The translations under genes and the position numbers were made by a program. A DNA stretch of 64,000 nt from Oxytricha trifallax (Eukaryota > Ciliophora > Spirotrichea > Sporadotrichida > Oxytrichidae): contig ARYC01000582.1 in NCBI GenBank assembly GCA_000711775.1, forward strand, positions 1 through 64,000. Direction: 5' to 3'. This document shows positions 1 through 10,934 of this stretch, one piece after another (positions within the stretch are counted from its first letter, which is position 1; each line of letters opens with the position of its first letter). A model generated the notes under the pieces. That model was not told the DNA's origin, did not search any database, and saw only the letters and a program-made list of their open reading frames with translations.

Positions 1-1047
1 TTTTTAAGCTTGTTTTGAGGTTGGGGATTAGCTCTCATTTAATCTGATCTAGACAACAGTTGACAGGAACTGGAGCTGGATCTATTTTCCACAGTTTATT
101 TACTAAACTCTTTGATCTCTATCTTCCTTTGATTCTAAACACTCGAATAAAGACCTTAATCTCTAGAACTGGTTTCCAGGTTAGAATAAAAGGAGCTTGG
201 GTTACCATTCTAAATAGCCAAAACAGAATTTTAATTCATTCTAGCTATTTAAGTGGGCCTACTCTAGTCTTCTGTTTAGTTGAAAAGCTTGGCAAAGTAA
301 AGGTACTCGAGGTGACTCATATCCGAATTTCCCTTTTCCTGCTATACAATCGCGACGAGTGCGGTTACTGGCATTAGCTTACAATAAATAAGTGTAACAA
401 ACATCAACATGACTTACCTGAGAAGCCCAAGCAGTGCTGGACTCATTTAGTTTAGTTCTTTGAAGAAACAGATCTCGTATAAGTTTACGTAGTCAAATTA
501 ATGAAAAGGTGTATAGACTTTGGAAGTACTCGATTAAGATTTTGGTCGAAAAGCATCTTTAGATTCATAGATTAGTGGCTCAACGGTGATAAAATATTTA
601 GTGATGAATGAATCTTCAAATCTCCTGAGTCTTGCAATTGATGCTGTCTTATAAATTCTTTAAGGAAACTTTTAACTTCTTAAGGAGTTGATCATGTTGA
701 TCCTCAAATCATATGGGATCTCGTAGTTCAATTCGAAAGTTTATAATTAACCTTGCAAGGGAACAATATCAGTAGGTGCTCTAAATAAAATGAAAATCAT
801 TATAGGTATCTTACGGTTCGAATGCATGATGTAATACTTCAGGAATTTCTGTTTGGGTTTTATTCAGATATTTTTGCAAGATTTCCTTGAAGAATTATTA
901 GATAACCTCGAACTCATGATCATTGTATTAGCACGCGATTTTTTGAATTGCCTCCAGAATTTGAGTCAAATGATTAAATGTATTGACGCCATACCAGGGG
1001 TCAAAGTTCTCCTGACCTTTCTTGAAATAAGTTTCCTCTGTGTTCAT
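1..1047 (-). CDS. Unrecognised protein, partial at window edge
   Basis: Minus-strand gene whose 3' end lies outside the window. With TAA/TAG as Gln, the frame from the ATG at 1045-1047 gives a plausible acidic protein beginning MNTEETYFKKGQENFDP. One frame change near 770-780 (a TGA just after FIQSTY) leads into a second frame that stays open to base 1. That part contains a hydrophobic stretch (VMLMFVTLIYC, about 370-410), then a Ser/Gln/Asn-rich tail. The frame change may be a small intron, a sequencing indel or decay. It sits downstream of, and on the same strand as, the larger unknown gene at 1130-4044, so the two may form a set. I recognise no family. It is coding-like because composition and GC are well above the surrounding AT-rich DNA and the frame stays open for more than 240 codons. 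Confidence 0.45.
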
Positions 1048-1129
1048 CTCAACTAACAATATAATTATTTGAAATAAAGTATAATTACTTTGTTTCTGTA
1101 GACGCGTTATTTCATTGCGAAGCTACAAC

Positions 1130-4044
1130 ACCCTTTCTTTAGGATACAGATAAGAAATACGTGAGTAGATGTAGTCGTATGTTTACTTATTTTGTTTAAA
1201 AAAAGTAATACCTTCATTTACTCGTAAGGGAGCTGGTCAATAAGCTGGAGCAAATACTTTTCACCCCTCATTAAATCAACAACACAGTACTGGAATTCCT
1301 GGACGTTATACCTATAGAAGATTAATTTGAGCAAACTTGGAATTTTTACATGCTGAAGTATCTCACTAGGACATCCCTTGCTCTAGGCATGAAATCCGCT
1401 GGCCTACCAGCAACAGTGAACTTGGGTTTGGGCAATCTCTTGCATTAATAAAAACGCAATAAAAATGGCAACTTCTGACCGACTTTAAACTCGTCACTAC
1501 AGAACAGCTCGTCGATGAGGTTGGAGACAAGCATTTTTTCACCTAGGTTTATGGAATACCATTGAGGAAGCGTGAAGATGCCTCTCTTCATTGACATGGC
1601 TTCCAGTTAGTAATTTGTGTTCTCTCTTATAACAACATACTGAGCCTTTGGAACATCTTCATTTTTGTTAAAGTAACAAAGCTCCACAACTACTGAAGAG
1701 TTCCCTTGTACCCATTCTGATATTACCTCTTTGTTTTCATAAAAAATTGCTGTAAATGATGGCACGATATTTAAGTCTTATTCCTCATTATGAATAATGT
1801 GCATAAGTTTTATGTCATACTGTGATAGCCTAAAATCAAAGACGAGCATATTCATGACAGCAGTAAATGGGAAGCTCAAAGGATTAAGAAATTACTTATT
1901 CGTAATATATCTTCCATCTGCCTTTAACAAGCCGGCCAGAAGCATTGTGAATGATCGCCTCTCAACATATATAAGTCCATAGCACAGGATATTTGCCACT
2001 CCCATCAATTGATCCAAGTACTCATCGCGCTCTTCTTATAGTTGGATCTCAGGCTTAAATATAAAAGTATCATTAAAAGCCTATCTTTAGTTTCTGGATT
2101 GAAAATTTCTGAATTTTTCAGTGTTGGGAGTTACTTAGTAAGCGTGGCAACAATTCATTAGTCGGTAGTTCTAAGAGTCGAAGAAGGGGGTTCCTGTGAA
2201 AAGCTTCTTATCTTGTGGGCATAAAGTGCTTTGAACATAGTCGTTTAAAAGCAGAGCGCTATTCATCATTTTGTTTATTGTCATGGACTCTGCTGAAGAG
2301 AGAAGGGACTGGGTAGAGCATTAATGCAAAACGGACATACACTGGGTCAACTTCTTTGCTTTAGATTTCAGGCTTAAAATCGACATGTATGACTTTGCAA
2401 TTACTTGAGCATTTCTTAAAATTTTCTGTATGAACTGCCATTACAGTACTTTTGTAAACAGCTTTAAAATTTGAAAGGGGCTTAGCATTGGATTCGTTAA
2501 ATTGCTGTCTGTGCTTCAACTTTTCAAATAGATCGCTCACATCTGTCTTGCTCTTAGCAGGCCTTTTCCCTATTTGTTAAGATTAAATTATATTGCCTTC
2601 ATTCGGTTTTTCTTATTATAATTTATCTTAATGAGCTTCTCTATTTTAAGCGCTTATTGTTATACCTGCTTCTAAGCTTTAATCCTTGCCAAACTAATGG
2701 CTTTTAATGAAGCACAGGATATTGCTCTTTCTTCCACAATATCATTAGCAAGAAGGGGTGTAATCTTGAGAAACTTATTTTTACAATTGATATTTATATT
2801 TTGATTGTAAAGCTTGTAGAGCCACCAGCCTTTAACTTGACTATTGGTGAGATTTTCCTCATAGGTGGTCAGTTTAGTAGCAACTGAATCTTGGATTTTC
2901 TTGAATGAAAGTGGGTTATCAAGACACTCCTTAAATGAACTCTTATGCTCTTCCTTCTGGTTTTTCTCATGAAGGTCATTGATCTTTTACTGACTTTTCA
3001 GTGGAGTGGGTACCTAGTAGTTATTTAGATTTATCTGTGATTGGAAGTCCTCGACAGTTATTTAGCTCTTTATTAAATCGTTAAAAACTTTGATTTTGGA
3101 GGGATCGTTTCTCACGAAGTTGCTTTAAATACTTGAGGACCTTTGTTGAGAGGATTGTATAATAAAAGGACTGGATTTTTCCTAAAGATAGCTGAGATTG
3201 TCCTACTACTTTTAATGATCAATGTTATCTTCGATATCTCCATTGTCATCACCACCGTATTGGCCTTCATGGTTCTCCTTAACATCATAATCAATGCCAT
3301 TGTTTTACGAAGCTTGACTGTCATCACTTTAATCATCACTGCCACTGTCACTTCCAGGTAGACTCTCCCATTTCCAACATGCATGGTACGATGATTAGAA
3401 AGAATTAATACCCTCTTCAGTATCCTTACAAATTTCTGTCCAATTTACGTGATCTAGATTAATAGAGCCAGTGTAATCAGGAGAAAACGAAGCAATGAAA
3501 TTCTCTTTCTGGCTGTGTGCATGAATTCTTTTGTGATTGTACCTGGAGCAAAATTTGTTTGATTAGTATGTAGAGTGCCTTTACTAATAGGCTCGCTAGT
3601 TTAGCTAATAAAATCGAGGCCAGAAAGGTTATTATTTCTTAGCTGAGTACAAAAGTCAACAATCTTAAGATCTTTCAAAATAGGCAGGTTTTATAGAATA
3701 TAAGTCTAGTAACTGAGCAAATGGTTGCCAATAAAAACTCCTGTGAAAGCATTAACTAAGGTTAGCAACTAACCATTATTAGGTTGTTTTTCAACTATCC
3801 CCTTCAAGAATACACAGAACGCAATGATGTTTGTTGGATGAACTGTAGTAATCAAATCGAAGATACTGCATTAAAGAGGAGTTTGTTTATTATCAGTAGA
3901 ATTAACTTATACAGGGATCGCATGTATAATCTCTAAGCATGTCGCTTCTTTATTTGCACGAGCCAAGTTAGAGTTTTTAGATTTGAATGAAATGGAAAAT
4001 TGAATATCTGGTCCAAAATTTTCCAGCTGTAGCAAATCGTCCAT
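1130..4044 (-). CDS. Large unrecognised protein, divergent from the transposase
   Basis: The ATG at 4042-4044 opens a frame of about 475 codons (to about 2617) with no TGA when TAA/TAG are Gln. The N-terminus is MDDLLQLENFGPDIQFS. A strongly acidic Ser/Asp-rich segment (about 3200-3360, repeats such as SDSGSDDQSDD) is followed by a helical region ending near ISLARIKAQKQ. Coding then continues in another frame at about 2150-2560 (contains DPVYVRFALMLYPVPSLFSR). A further block at 1480-2130 contains LDQLMGVANILCYGLIYVE and GIFTLPQWYSINLGEKM, and a last block at about 1200-1400. The breaks at about 2540-2650, 2130 and 1430 may be introns or frameshifts; a GT..AG intron fits the first (from gtataac at about 2650). 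The encoded product would be about 850-900 residues. No family recognised. The start lies about 30 bp from the start region of the plus-strand transposase gene, implying a shared promoter. Confidence 0.55.
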
Positions 4045-4076
4045 AGGAAATATTAATATATTATAATCTGGCGATG
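4045..4076. promoter_or_regulatory. Very short divergent intergenic interval
   Basis: The ATG of the minus-strand unknown gene (4042-4044) and the beginning of the plus-strand transposase reading frame (about 4077) are separated by only a few tens of AT-rich bases. Any promoter here must serve both directions or overlap the coding ends. No specific motif was recognised, so the assignment is positional only. Confidence 0.3.
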
Positions 4077-6960
4077 ATTTCAGGATTAAATATAATTAAA
4101 TTAAAGAGTTCAAATTATATAAACAGCATATCCTGTCATCTCTACACAAACCATAAAGCAAGGCCCCTTCAATTAAGGGCCAGAAGAAACTGCCACAGAA
4201 TGAAGAAAGCAAGCATAGCTCGAAGTCTGGCTTCTCACTCTCACATCAATCAATTATCAGCGATGAGTTCCTGGACTCCAATTCCCTATAAGATATCAAA
4301 CCCAGCAAAGTGAAGGTGCAGGAGAAGACCATCACAAAGTGGACGCCAGTGGTCTTGGGCAAGCTCTTCCCTAATGTATATTAGAAGTCCAAGTTCACCT
4401 ACAGCTCGGGCAAGGTAATCAATGCCGGCGAGGTGCCGCCTCATGTGTCAGAGTTGGCAGGTGGAGTCATTATCAAACTCCCCTCGGAATCAATCGCCGA
4501 ATACCTGAAAAAGAATGTTGATGTTTGTTACATGCAAGAGGATGATGAGCTGTGTGGGTTCTTGGAGACTTATCTTTAGAGTATTAAAACTGGAAAGCTG
4601 CGGCTTTCAATTAGAAGAAAGCAGGCAATGGAATTGGAACTGCAGGGCCTGACAACTAGCAGAGTATGGTAACTCTGAACCCCGATCTCGCATAGAACTC
4701 TAAAGTCATACAGAAAATACTTGAGAGTATTGGCAATAAAAAGAGAGCCAAGAATGCAGATAAAAACCCATTCTTAAAGAAGCGCGAGGCCAAGCTGGCC
4801 TGTAAGAAATTAGATGCTGTAAGCCTGTACTTTAATGATAACTTGAAGCCCAGGCAGATTGCCAAGAAGTTGAGGATAGGGGTAGACATGGTTTATAGGA
4901 TAGTTGAGAAGTTCAAGCATGAGATTCAACACACGATTCATGAACCCAAGGCCTTGCAAAAAGTGGGTAGAAAAGGAGTTACTGATAACCCTCTCCTGCT
5001 TGATTCGATTCAAAGTTATTTGGAGCTGAATGGTATCTACCAGGTCACTGGTTAGAAGCTGCACAACTATCTCAGAGAGCTATCTGAAAATAACCCTGAG
5101 GCCTCAGCTCTCAAAGTGCCTTGCGTAGCAACCTTAAACAAGGTTTTGAAAGAGAAATTCCATTTAAGATTGGGAAGACCAGGCTGCCAATACCAAGTAT
5201 CGTGACCCCAGCTATAACGATAAAAGGCTGTGGATAAGTCGCCTGCTTTCGCAGTTCCTACTTGAAGATGCGGTGATCATTTCAGTGGATGAAAGCAACT
5301 TTAGGTCTGACTCGATGCCCCCAAAGTAGTGGGCTTTCAATATCAATGATATGTATCGACAAAGCAAAAGTCAATCACGACTGTAACAAACATCACCTGC
5401 TGGCAACCCATTCTGGTGGGCGATTCCAAACTTTTGTATGGCCAATAATTGCTAGGTAGGTTTTAGGATTATAGTGCCAGTGACTAGGAAGTAATTGGCG
5501 ACTCTACTTTACCAAATTTTAGGATAACCCCTATAAATATCGCCCCTGCGCCATCTAATCCTAAGTTGCAAAATTCTCCAATTTAAGCCTCAAAATCTCG
5601 AAAATCGCAAGTTGAAAGTGAGGCTTCAAAATCCTATAAATCGTAAGCATTTTATCATAATTCAATCAAAACTTTCATAAAAAAGCCTGGAACTTTTCAA
5701 GTCAAATTCAGAATAAGGGAGGTTTAGAATCTGAAAAATTAGAGGCCTCAATCTTGGGTAAGAGGACGCCTGCAAAATCAAAAACAGTCTTGAAATCCAG
5801 CAGCCTGGGTTCTTCAAGTATTGATTAGAAGAACGTAATTTTCTTGGCTTTATATTGTTTAGACAAATTCGAGATTTTAGGTTAGGACCTCTCAATAATA
5901 AACTCCAGCTTATAAATCAAAAGCAACTCTGAAGAAAGATCTTTCCCCAATTCCTGAAGTGCCAGAGAGCCTGAACCAGTAGTTGAGCTTGACAAAATAC
6001 TTTCAGAATTTCAGGATCGCAAGCTCGGTCAAGTCAGTGGTTTCGGAGGATCTGCCGGCGAAGAAATTGAGGAGTGGGTTCACTCCAGTCCTGGATCGAA
6101 TTGCAAAGTTGAAGTTGTCAAGCTCGAGGAAGAAATCGGTGGACTTGGTGGGAGACAAACAAAAGGAGAATCGGTTTGGCATCACTCCTAAAAAGCTAAG
6201 GCTGTCCTAGAATGTGAGCAGCGCATCTATAGACCAACTCAGCGAAAGTCAAGGTAAGATTTGCTATTGATTGAAAATGGAAATATAGGCTTCAACTTGA
6301 AGGAAGAGAGCGAAAAGTTTTAGCGTGATATACAGAGCATCTAAGACTACTTTGATGACAAACAGGAAGCCTCCAAGTTTAAAAGCATTGCAGAATACCA
6401 GAGTGAAATGAAGCAAAATCTAGGTAGCTATGGCATGAAGGTGAGGGAGCTTTCGATCTAGAAGAGCCCCAATAAGAGGCAGCAGTTCTCGATGTCATTT
6501 ATAGCGGCCATATCTCAAGACCGAATCCTCTCAAGTCAAATCATAGAGGGCGCTTTCGACTCCTCCCTCTTCGAGAATTTTATCTATCATACCTTGCGAA
6601 GTGTGAGAACGGACAAAGATCTCAACTCTAAGTAGGTGGTACTCTTGATGGATAACGCTGTCATTCACAAGTATTCAGAGATGCTCGAGACAGCCAGGAA
6701 GTTCAAGGTGAATGTTCTATTCAATGCCGAGTATTCGCCCTGGTTGAATCCTATAGAGTAGCTCTTCTCGTTCGTCAAGAAGCAACTCAAAGTGGACACT
6801 GTAAACTCCAAGTAAGATAATCCCATTTAACATCTCTAGGCAGCAGCTAGTGAAGAGGGTCTCTGAAATCGTACAGAGCTTAAGTGCAGAAGACATTCAA
6901 GGCATGTGGGTGTTCAGTATCAAAAAGTGGCTGCACACTCTGCGCTATGGATTTGTCTGA
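4077..6960 (+). CDS. DD34E (Tc1/IS630-type) transposase with a large insertion in the catalytic core
   Basis: Spliced by eye with TAA/TAG as Gln. The N-terminal part (about 4077-4650) is basic and unassigned. A helix-turn-helix follows at about 4840-4925 (LKPRQIAKKLRIGVDMVYR). Catalytic residues: D1 in VDESNFRSD (GAT 5288), D2 in LLMDNAVIHK (GAT 6651), E in WLNPIEQLFSF (GAG 6756). D2 and E are 34 residues apart, as in Tc1/mariner-IS630 enzymes. D1 to D2 spans about 419 codons after splicing, against roughly 90-100 in typical members, so about 300 residues are inserted; the insert is Ser/Lys-rich and predicted disordered. Four introns restore frame: 5643-5685, 5835-5862, 6254-6288, 6812-6839. 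Single-base frame breaks near 4650, 5175 and 5370, some in short homopolymers, could be errors or decay. Stop TGA 6958-6960. The start codon is unresolved; no in-frame ATG is seen near 4077. Confidence 0.7.
5643..5685 (+). other. Predicted 43-nt intron in transposase gene
   Basis: GTAAGC...AAAAAG. Removal joins TC to CC, giving TCC (Ser), and moves the frame from SKSYKS into WNFSSQIQNKGG, which stays open into the next exon. Phase 2. Confidence 0.65.
5835..5862 (+). other. Predicted 28-nt intron in transposase gene
   Basis: GTAATTTT...TTGTTTAG. Phase 0: the codon AAC (in SSSIDQKN) is followed directly by ACA (TNSRFQVRT). Without removal the frame hits TGA at the end of this block. Confidence 0.7.
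6254..6288 (+). other. Predicted 35-nt intron in transposase gene
   Basis: GTAAGATTTG...AAATATAG. Removal joins ...AGTCAAG to GC, giving Gly, and links DQLSESQ to GFNLKEESEK in frame. The unspliced sequence contains TGA. Confidence 0.75.
6812..6839 (+). other. Predicted 28-nt intron near the transposase C-terminus
   Basis: GTAAGATAAT...CTCTAG. Joins AA to G to give AAG (Lys) and connects VDTVNSK to QQLVKRVSEIV. The resulting C-terminus ends at TGA 6958-6960. Confidence 0.75.
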
Positions 6961-7071
6961 TGATGTTTGTTACAGAAGCAATTTATGTTGCTGAGCCTAT
7001 TAAAGGGAATCCCCCTTTATAAAAGAGTAATTTATAATACAAGGCTATAATGATAATAATAATAATCAATC

Positions 7072-7512
7072 ATGGCAATTGCTATCGCACTTTCCCACTT
7101 TGTATTTGAAGCAACCTTGATATATGCTCATGCAAGCAAGCAACCCTTTCAACTGGATTCCGATCGTGCTTCTTTAGATGGAGGTCCACCCAATGCAGGA
7201 TCTCTCTAATGTATGAGCATGCCGATCACCGCCCTTCCCATTTCAGCTTCAAGAACTGCGATGGATAATGCGAATGACCTTCATACATATGCCCATTACA
7301 CTTATAAAGCTCCTCTCTAATTAAGCTATGCACTCTATACAATTGGTAATCACACACTGCAAAAAGAACTAATAAAGGGCAATTAATATCATATTTATTC
7401 ATAATTATCAAACACACTACACTTCAAACGAAAAGGGTTAAGGGGTTTTGAATTACCCATCGAAAGGGGTTTTGGGGTTTTAAAATATGGTCTAGGGGTT
7501 TCTGGGTTATGA
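7072..7512 (+). CDS. Possible 146-codon ORF running into G4T4-like repeats
   Basis: ATG at 7072 opens 147 codons to TGA 7510-7512 with TAA/TAG as Gln. The first 80 codons lie in sequence that is GC-richer than the surroundings and begin MAIAIALSHFVFEATLIYAH. The last third overlaps degenerate G4T4 tracts, which is unusual for a gene. With TGA as the only stop, ORFs of this length also arise by chance, so this may be the non-coding end of the element to its left. No family recognised. Confidence 0.25.
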
Positions 7513-7575
7513 AAATGTGTTTTTATATAATTAAGGGGTTTTGATTAATTGGTCGAAAGGGTTTAATATTAAAAG
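7425..7575. repeat. Cluster of telomere-like G4T4 tracts
   Basis: Contains taaggggttttgaat (about 7439-7452), ggggttttggggtttt (about 7466-7482) and aaggggttttgatt (about 7531-7546), plus degenerate gggttt units. The first and last match the outer ends of the TBEs in this window (…aaggggttttg followed by AAT or ATT). The stretch just upstream (atcaaacacactacacttcaaacg) loosely resembles TBE inverted-repeat sequence. It may be the end of the element holding the 1-6960 genes, or old solo TBE ends. Confidence 0.55.
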
Positions 7576-7666
7576 TGTACACATATTTATTATTAATTTA
7601 TTTTTATTTTCACATTTTCCCATTTCATTTATATTTTAACAATATTGTTTACTATTTTTAATTATT

Positions 7667-8511
7667 ATTGATAAAATAGATAAAAATAGGAAATTCAAGA
7701 AATACAGATATCTACAAGTAATTATTAAATATATAACTGCCTCTTATTTCGAATGACTTTAATTTAAATTTGATTTATTTAATAAAAAAGATCTGTGCAG
7801 ATTGTGCAAAAATATAATTACAGAAACATAGGGCAGTGGTGTGTGCAAAAATATATATAATTTAATAATAATCTTCTCCGCTGTAGAAGTAAGAGTAATG
7901 TGAAAGTGAGAATCCATCAGCAATACTATTGATAAAGATGTCTCCAGTGGCTCAATCAAGATAAAAACTTTCAGCTTGGAGGATGTCTTCATTGTCATCA
8001 CTATCAATGTTGTGAATTAGCTTGGCATTGACGAATCTGGCATATGTAGTGTGCTGGAACACGTAAATGGATGAATTGGAGCCAGTGCCTAGTGCCTGAA
8101 ACTGAAGCTTTCCAATAGTAGCTCTCTCAATTAGCAACTGTAATGATAATTCTCTCGCTGTCAAGATCTTCAAGTTCATCGGTCATGCCGCAGTATTGGG
8201 AGATGTTGTCATATTCACCGGCCTCAAGAGTAAGATGCTATTCGAGTGCGTGACCTTGAGTGATTGATCGAAAGAATGATGAGAGAGCTCTCCATTTATA
8301 TATTTATTAGATTATTAAATTATATATATTTTTGCACACACCACTGCCCTATGTTTCTGTAATTATATTTTTGCACAATCTGCACAGATTTTTTTATTAA
8401 ATAATCAAATTTAAATTAAAGTCATTCGAAATAAGAGGCAGTTATATATTTAATAATTACTTGTAGATATCTGTATTTCTTGAATTTCCTATTTTTATCT
8501 ATTTTATCAAT
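7667..8511. mobile_element. 845-bp inverted-repeat element with a coding-like core
   Basis: Terminal inverted repeats of about 200 bp (7667-7870 and 8313-8511) match almost base for base; both begin ATTGATAAAATAGATAAAAA on the outer side and end at the gcacacaccactgccc motif. The core (7871-8312) is GC-richer than both arms. I see no clear target duplication, and no transposase. It could be a non-autonomous transposon carrying a captured gene piece, or a decayed element. Confidence 0.7.
7871..8312 (-). CDS. Coding-like core of the inverted-repeat element, product unknown
   Basis: On the minus strand two overlapping frames look coded: an acidic one (EAGEYDNISQYCGMTDELED, about 8155-8250) and a second (TGSNSSIYVFQHTTYARFVN..., about 7880-8150) that ends in an acidic Tyr-rich tail (YSYFYSGEDYY). 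The frame changes near 8150; a one-base indel would explain it, and no convincing intron was found. An ATG at about 8177-8179 opens the second frame directly (MNLKILTAREL). No family recognised. Confidence 0.35.
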
Positions 8512-9330
8512 ATTGAAAACAAATTCTGAATATTATAATTAAATGATGATTTCTTTTATTTTATTAATTAATATTTTTTAATGTGATGAGTTTTAAAATG
8601 GTGATTTGCTTGAATACATATTTCAATTATATTTCTTTGTTATTTAAAGTATTAAATTCTATTCTTAAATGACTACTGCTTCTTATATTTATTTTAAATT
8701 ATAAACATTTTACTTAAACTTTAAAAATTTACTGATAAAAAAATTAGAGAATAATTCATTAAATTAAAGAAATAATTCTATAATTTATAATAGAGCTACA
8801 AATATATTTAAATAAAGTGCTAAATCTATTTGATTCAGTTTTAAATTTATGACGTAATGCTGGTATACTATAACTAATTATTAGACTATGTATTAGTATC
8901 TCAATTTTTAAGTGAATAATTGATTAGACAATTGTTTAAGTATTGAAATAATCACTTTAAGAAATAAAGCTGAATATGAGCTATCTCAAATGACAGAAAA
9001 AATTTAATTTTAATGATTAATTTCCTTAATAATTAGTTCAATATATTTAAACATTCTACATTCACATGAGTTGCTTCCAATTAAACTTTTTTTATCTTTC
9101 TTTACTTGAGTTTCTAGCCCTTGTGTTTCGTCATCAAATAAGGAAGCAAAAATTCTATTTGGAATTAGGCCAAAATTTATCTGGAATTTTAGGGTGCCTA
9201 AAAGTCAATCTTAATCGGTTATTGTGAAGAAAATTAAAAATTAGAAGGCTTCAAATGACAATAATATTGTTAATCTAAATAAAGTTAGGTGAGATCAATA
9301 AAGATTTTCAATTAGGACAAGAAATAGTAA
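8512..9330. other. AT-rich stretch, nothing recognised
   Basis: Low-complexity AT-rich DNA typical of germline-limited sequence in hypotrichs. No long inverted repeat, RNA gene or coding-like composition was seen up to about 9330. Confidence 0.6.
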
Positions 9331-9334
9331 CACT

Positions 9335-9545
9335 ACATCATGCCGGTAGGTTCTTCTACTCTTTTAGCTGAAGTTTAATTAGAAGCAGTTGAGATTTGCT
9401 AAAGAGGTAGAGGACATGAGCTTTTCGCCAATGAAACCGATTGCAGGTCGTGGAGATTAAACCAAGAGTCCTCAAATGGAATTTGTGGCCACACCAAAAT
9501 ATTCCTGGTCTCACGGAATCTCATTATGGACAACGGATCTGAAAT
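9335..9545 (+). CDS. Orphan coding block (MDS-like), product unknown
   Basis: A GC-richer island in AT-rich DNA. Plus-strand frame with TAG/TAA as Gln reads KEVEDMSFSPMKPIAGRG and later MEFVATPKYSWSHGISLW, then runs into AT-rich DNA near 9545. No start or stop is visible at its edges, as expected for one internal macronuclear-destined segment of a fragmented gene. Its partner may be the island at 10935-11190 on the same strand. No family recognised. Confidence 0.4.
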
Positions 9546-10930
9546 TTATTTATTCTCACAAATTTTTTAATAACGTATAATTTTTTGTTTATTATTTATT
9601 TTGAACAATTTTTTATTTCAATACAATAAAATTAGGGGGAAGTTCCTGCTCCAACTTTGAATTTATTTTATTTGGCAATAAAAATATTAGAAACATTTAA
9701 TTTGTTTTAAACTTCCTTAACTATAAAATAAACAATTTTTAAATATTAATATAATTTTTCAAGGTATATAAATATTTTTTATCAAATTATATATTAAAAA
9801 TATAGTAATATTATTGTTTTTTTTATTAATAATAAATGTGATTTTCATTAAAATTTGAATTCATTATTTAGGTATAAATGATATTTTATGCTAGATTATA
9901 AGTAATTATTTCATATTTTATGATAAAGATTCTTAAAAAATAATAAATATTATATATTTTTATGTATGTGCAGGAAATTTCAAACATTAGGTACATGTAA
10001 ATTTTGGGGAAAAAACTTCCTTCTCTAAAATTTAAAATTTTAAAATTTTATTTTATAATTAAACCAATGTCCCTAATACTTATCTTAAATAAATATTGAT
10101 AATAAATTGCAAATAAAAATTATAAGTAAATTTTAATAAAATATTAAATTAGATTTGTTTGTTAAAAACAATAATTAAATGATTCTAAAAACTAATACTT
10201 CTTTTATTATCTTAAATTAATAGAAGCGTAAGTGGCTATTTATTATTAATATTGATTTTTTTTATGCTCAAAATAATATAATTTTATTTTATAAATTTTA
10301 ATATCTTTTTATCTCATCTTTTTTCCTGTGAGAATTAATCTTCTTCAAGATTTGATATCTCTACTTTCAATTTCTTTAAGAAGAATAATAACTCCTACAA
10401 AACTTACATTTTAAATAGGCATCCTTTTATATAAAATTAAATTTATTAAAATTATTATAAATATTATATATATTTTACAATTTATTAATATATATATATG
10501 GTAAATATTACCTCTATAATATAATAAATTTAATTAATTATATTATAATGTTAATTAATTTCCTTAATCCTAAAGAATACTATAAAATTATGATTTTTTA
10601 TGAAATAAATATTTAAAAACAATAATATTTCATATATTATTGAAATCTGAAAATACAATATATTTAATAAAATAACAATAATAATAATACTTAATTAGTT
10701 GTAAAAAAACGTTTCAGTCAATTTTAAAGAGTTGATGAAAGCCAAAACAGACTATATATTCAAAGCTTTTAACAAATAATAAAAGTATTTATTCATTTTT
10801 AGTTATTAAAATGTATTTATATAACAGAATATTTAATTATTCAAAATTAATCATTAATAAATTACAGTTTTTATATTTTATAGTGCCATTTAAAATTTAT
10901 TTAAATATTATTTATACTTTAATTACCAAT
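9546..10930. other. AT-rich stretch with copies of a short G-rich motif
   Basis: No gene seen. Contains two copies of a dispersed motif related to gggggaagtttcctgc (about 9636 and 9999) that recurs elsewhere in the window. The rest is low-complexity AT. Confidence 0.55.
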
Positions 10931-10934
10931 TTTT

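Noticed and set aside
60..377. Plus-strand ORF of 105 codons
   Set aside because: The opposite strand reads as a longer, more protein-like frame through the whole interval with TAA/TAG as Gln.
3143..3361. Overlapping plus and minus ORFs (MLRGLY..., MHVGNG...)
   Set aside because: Both are shadows of the acidic Ser/Asp-rich part of the minus-strand gene that starts at 4044.
5662..6185. Minus-strand ORFs opposite the transposase insert
   Set aside because: The plus strand is supported by introns and continuous frame; the minus ORFs have no context.
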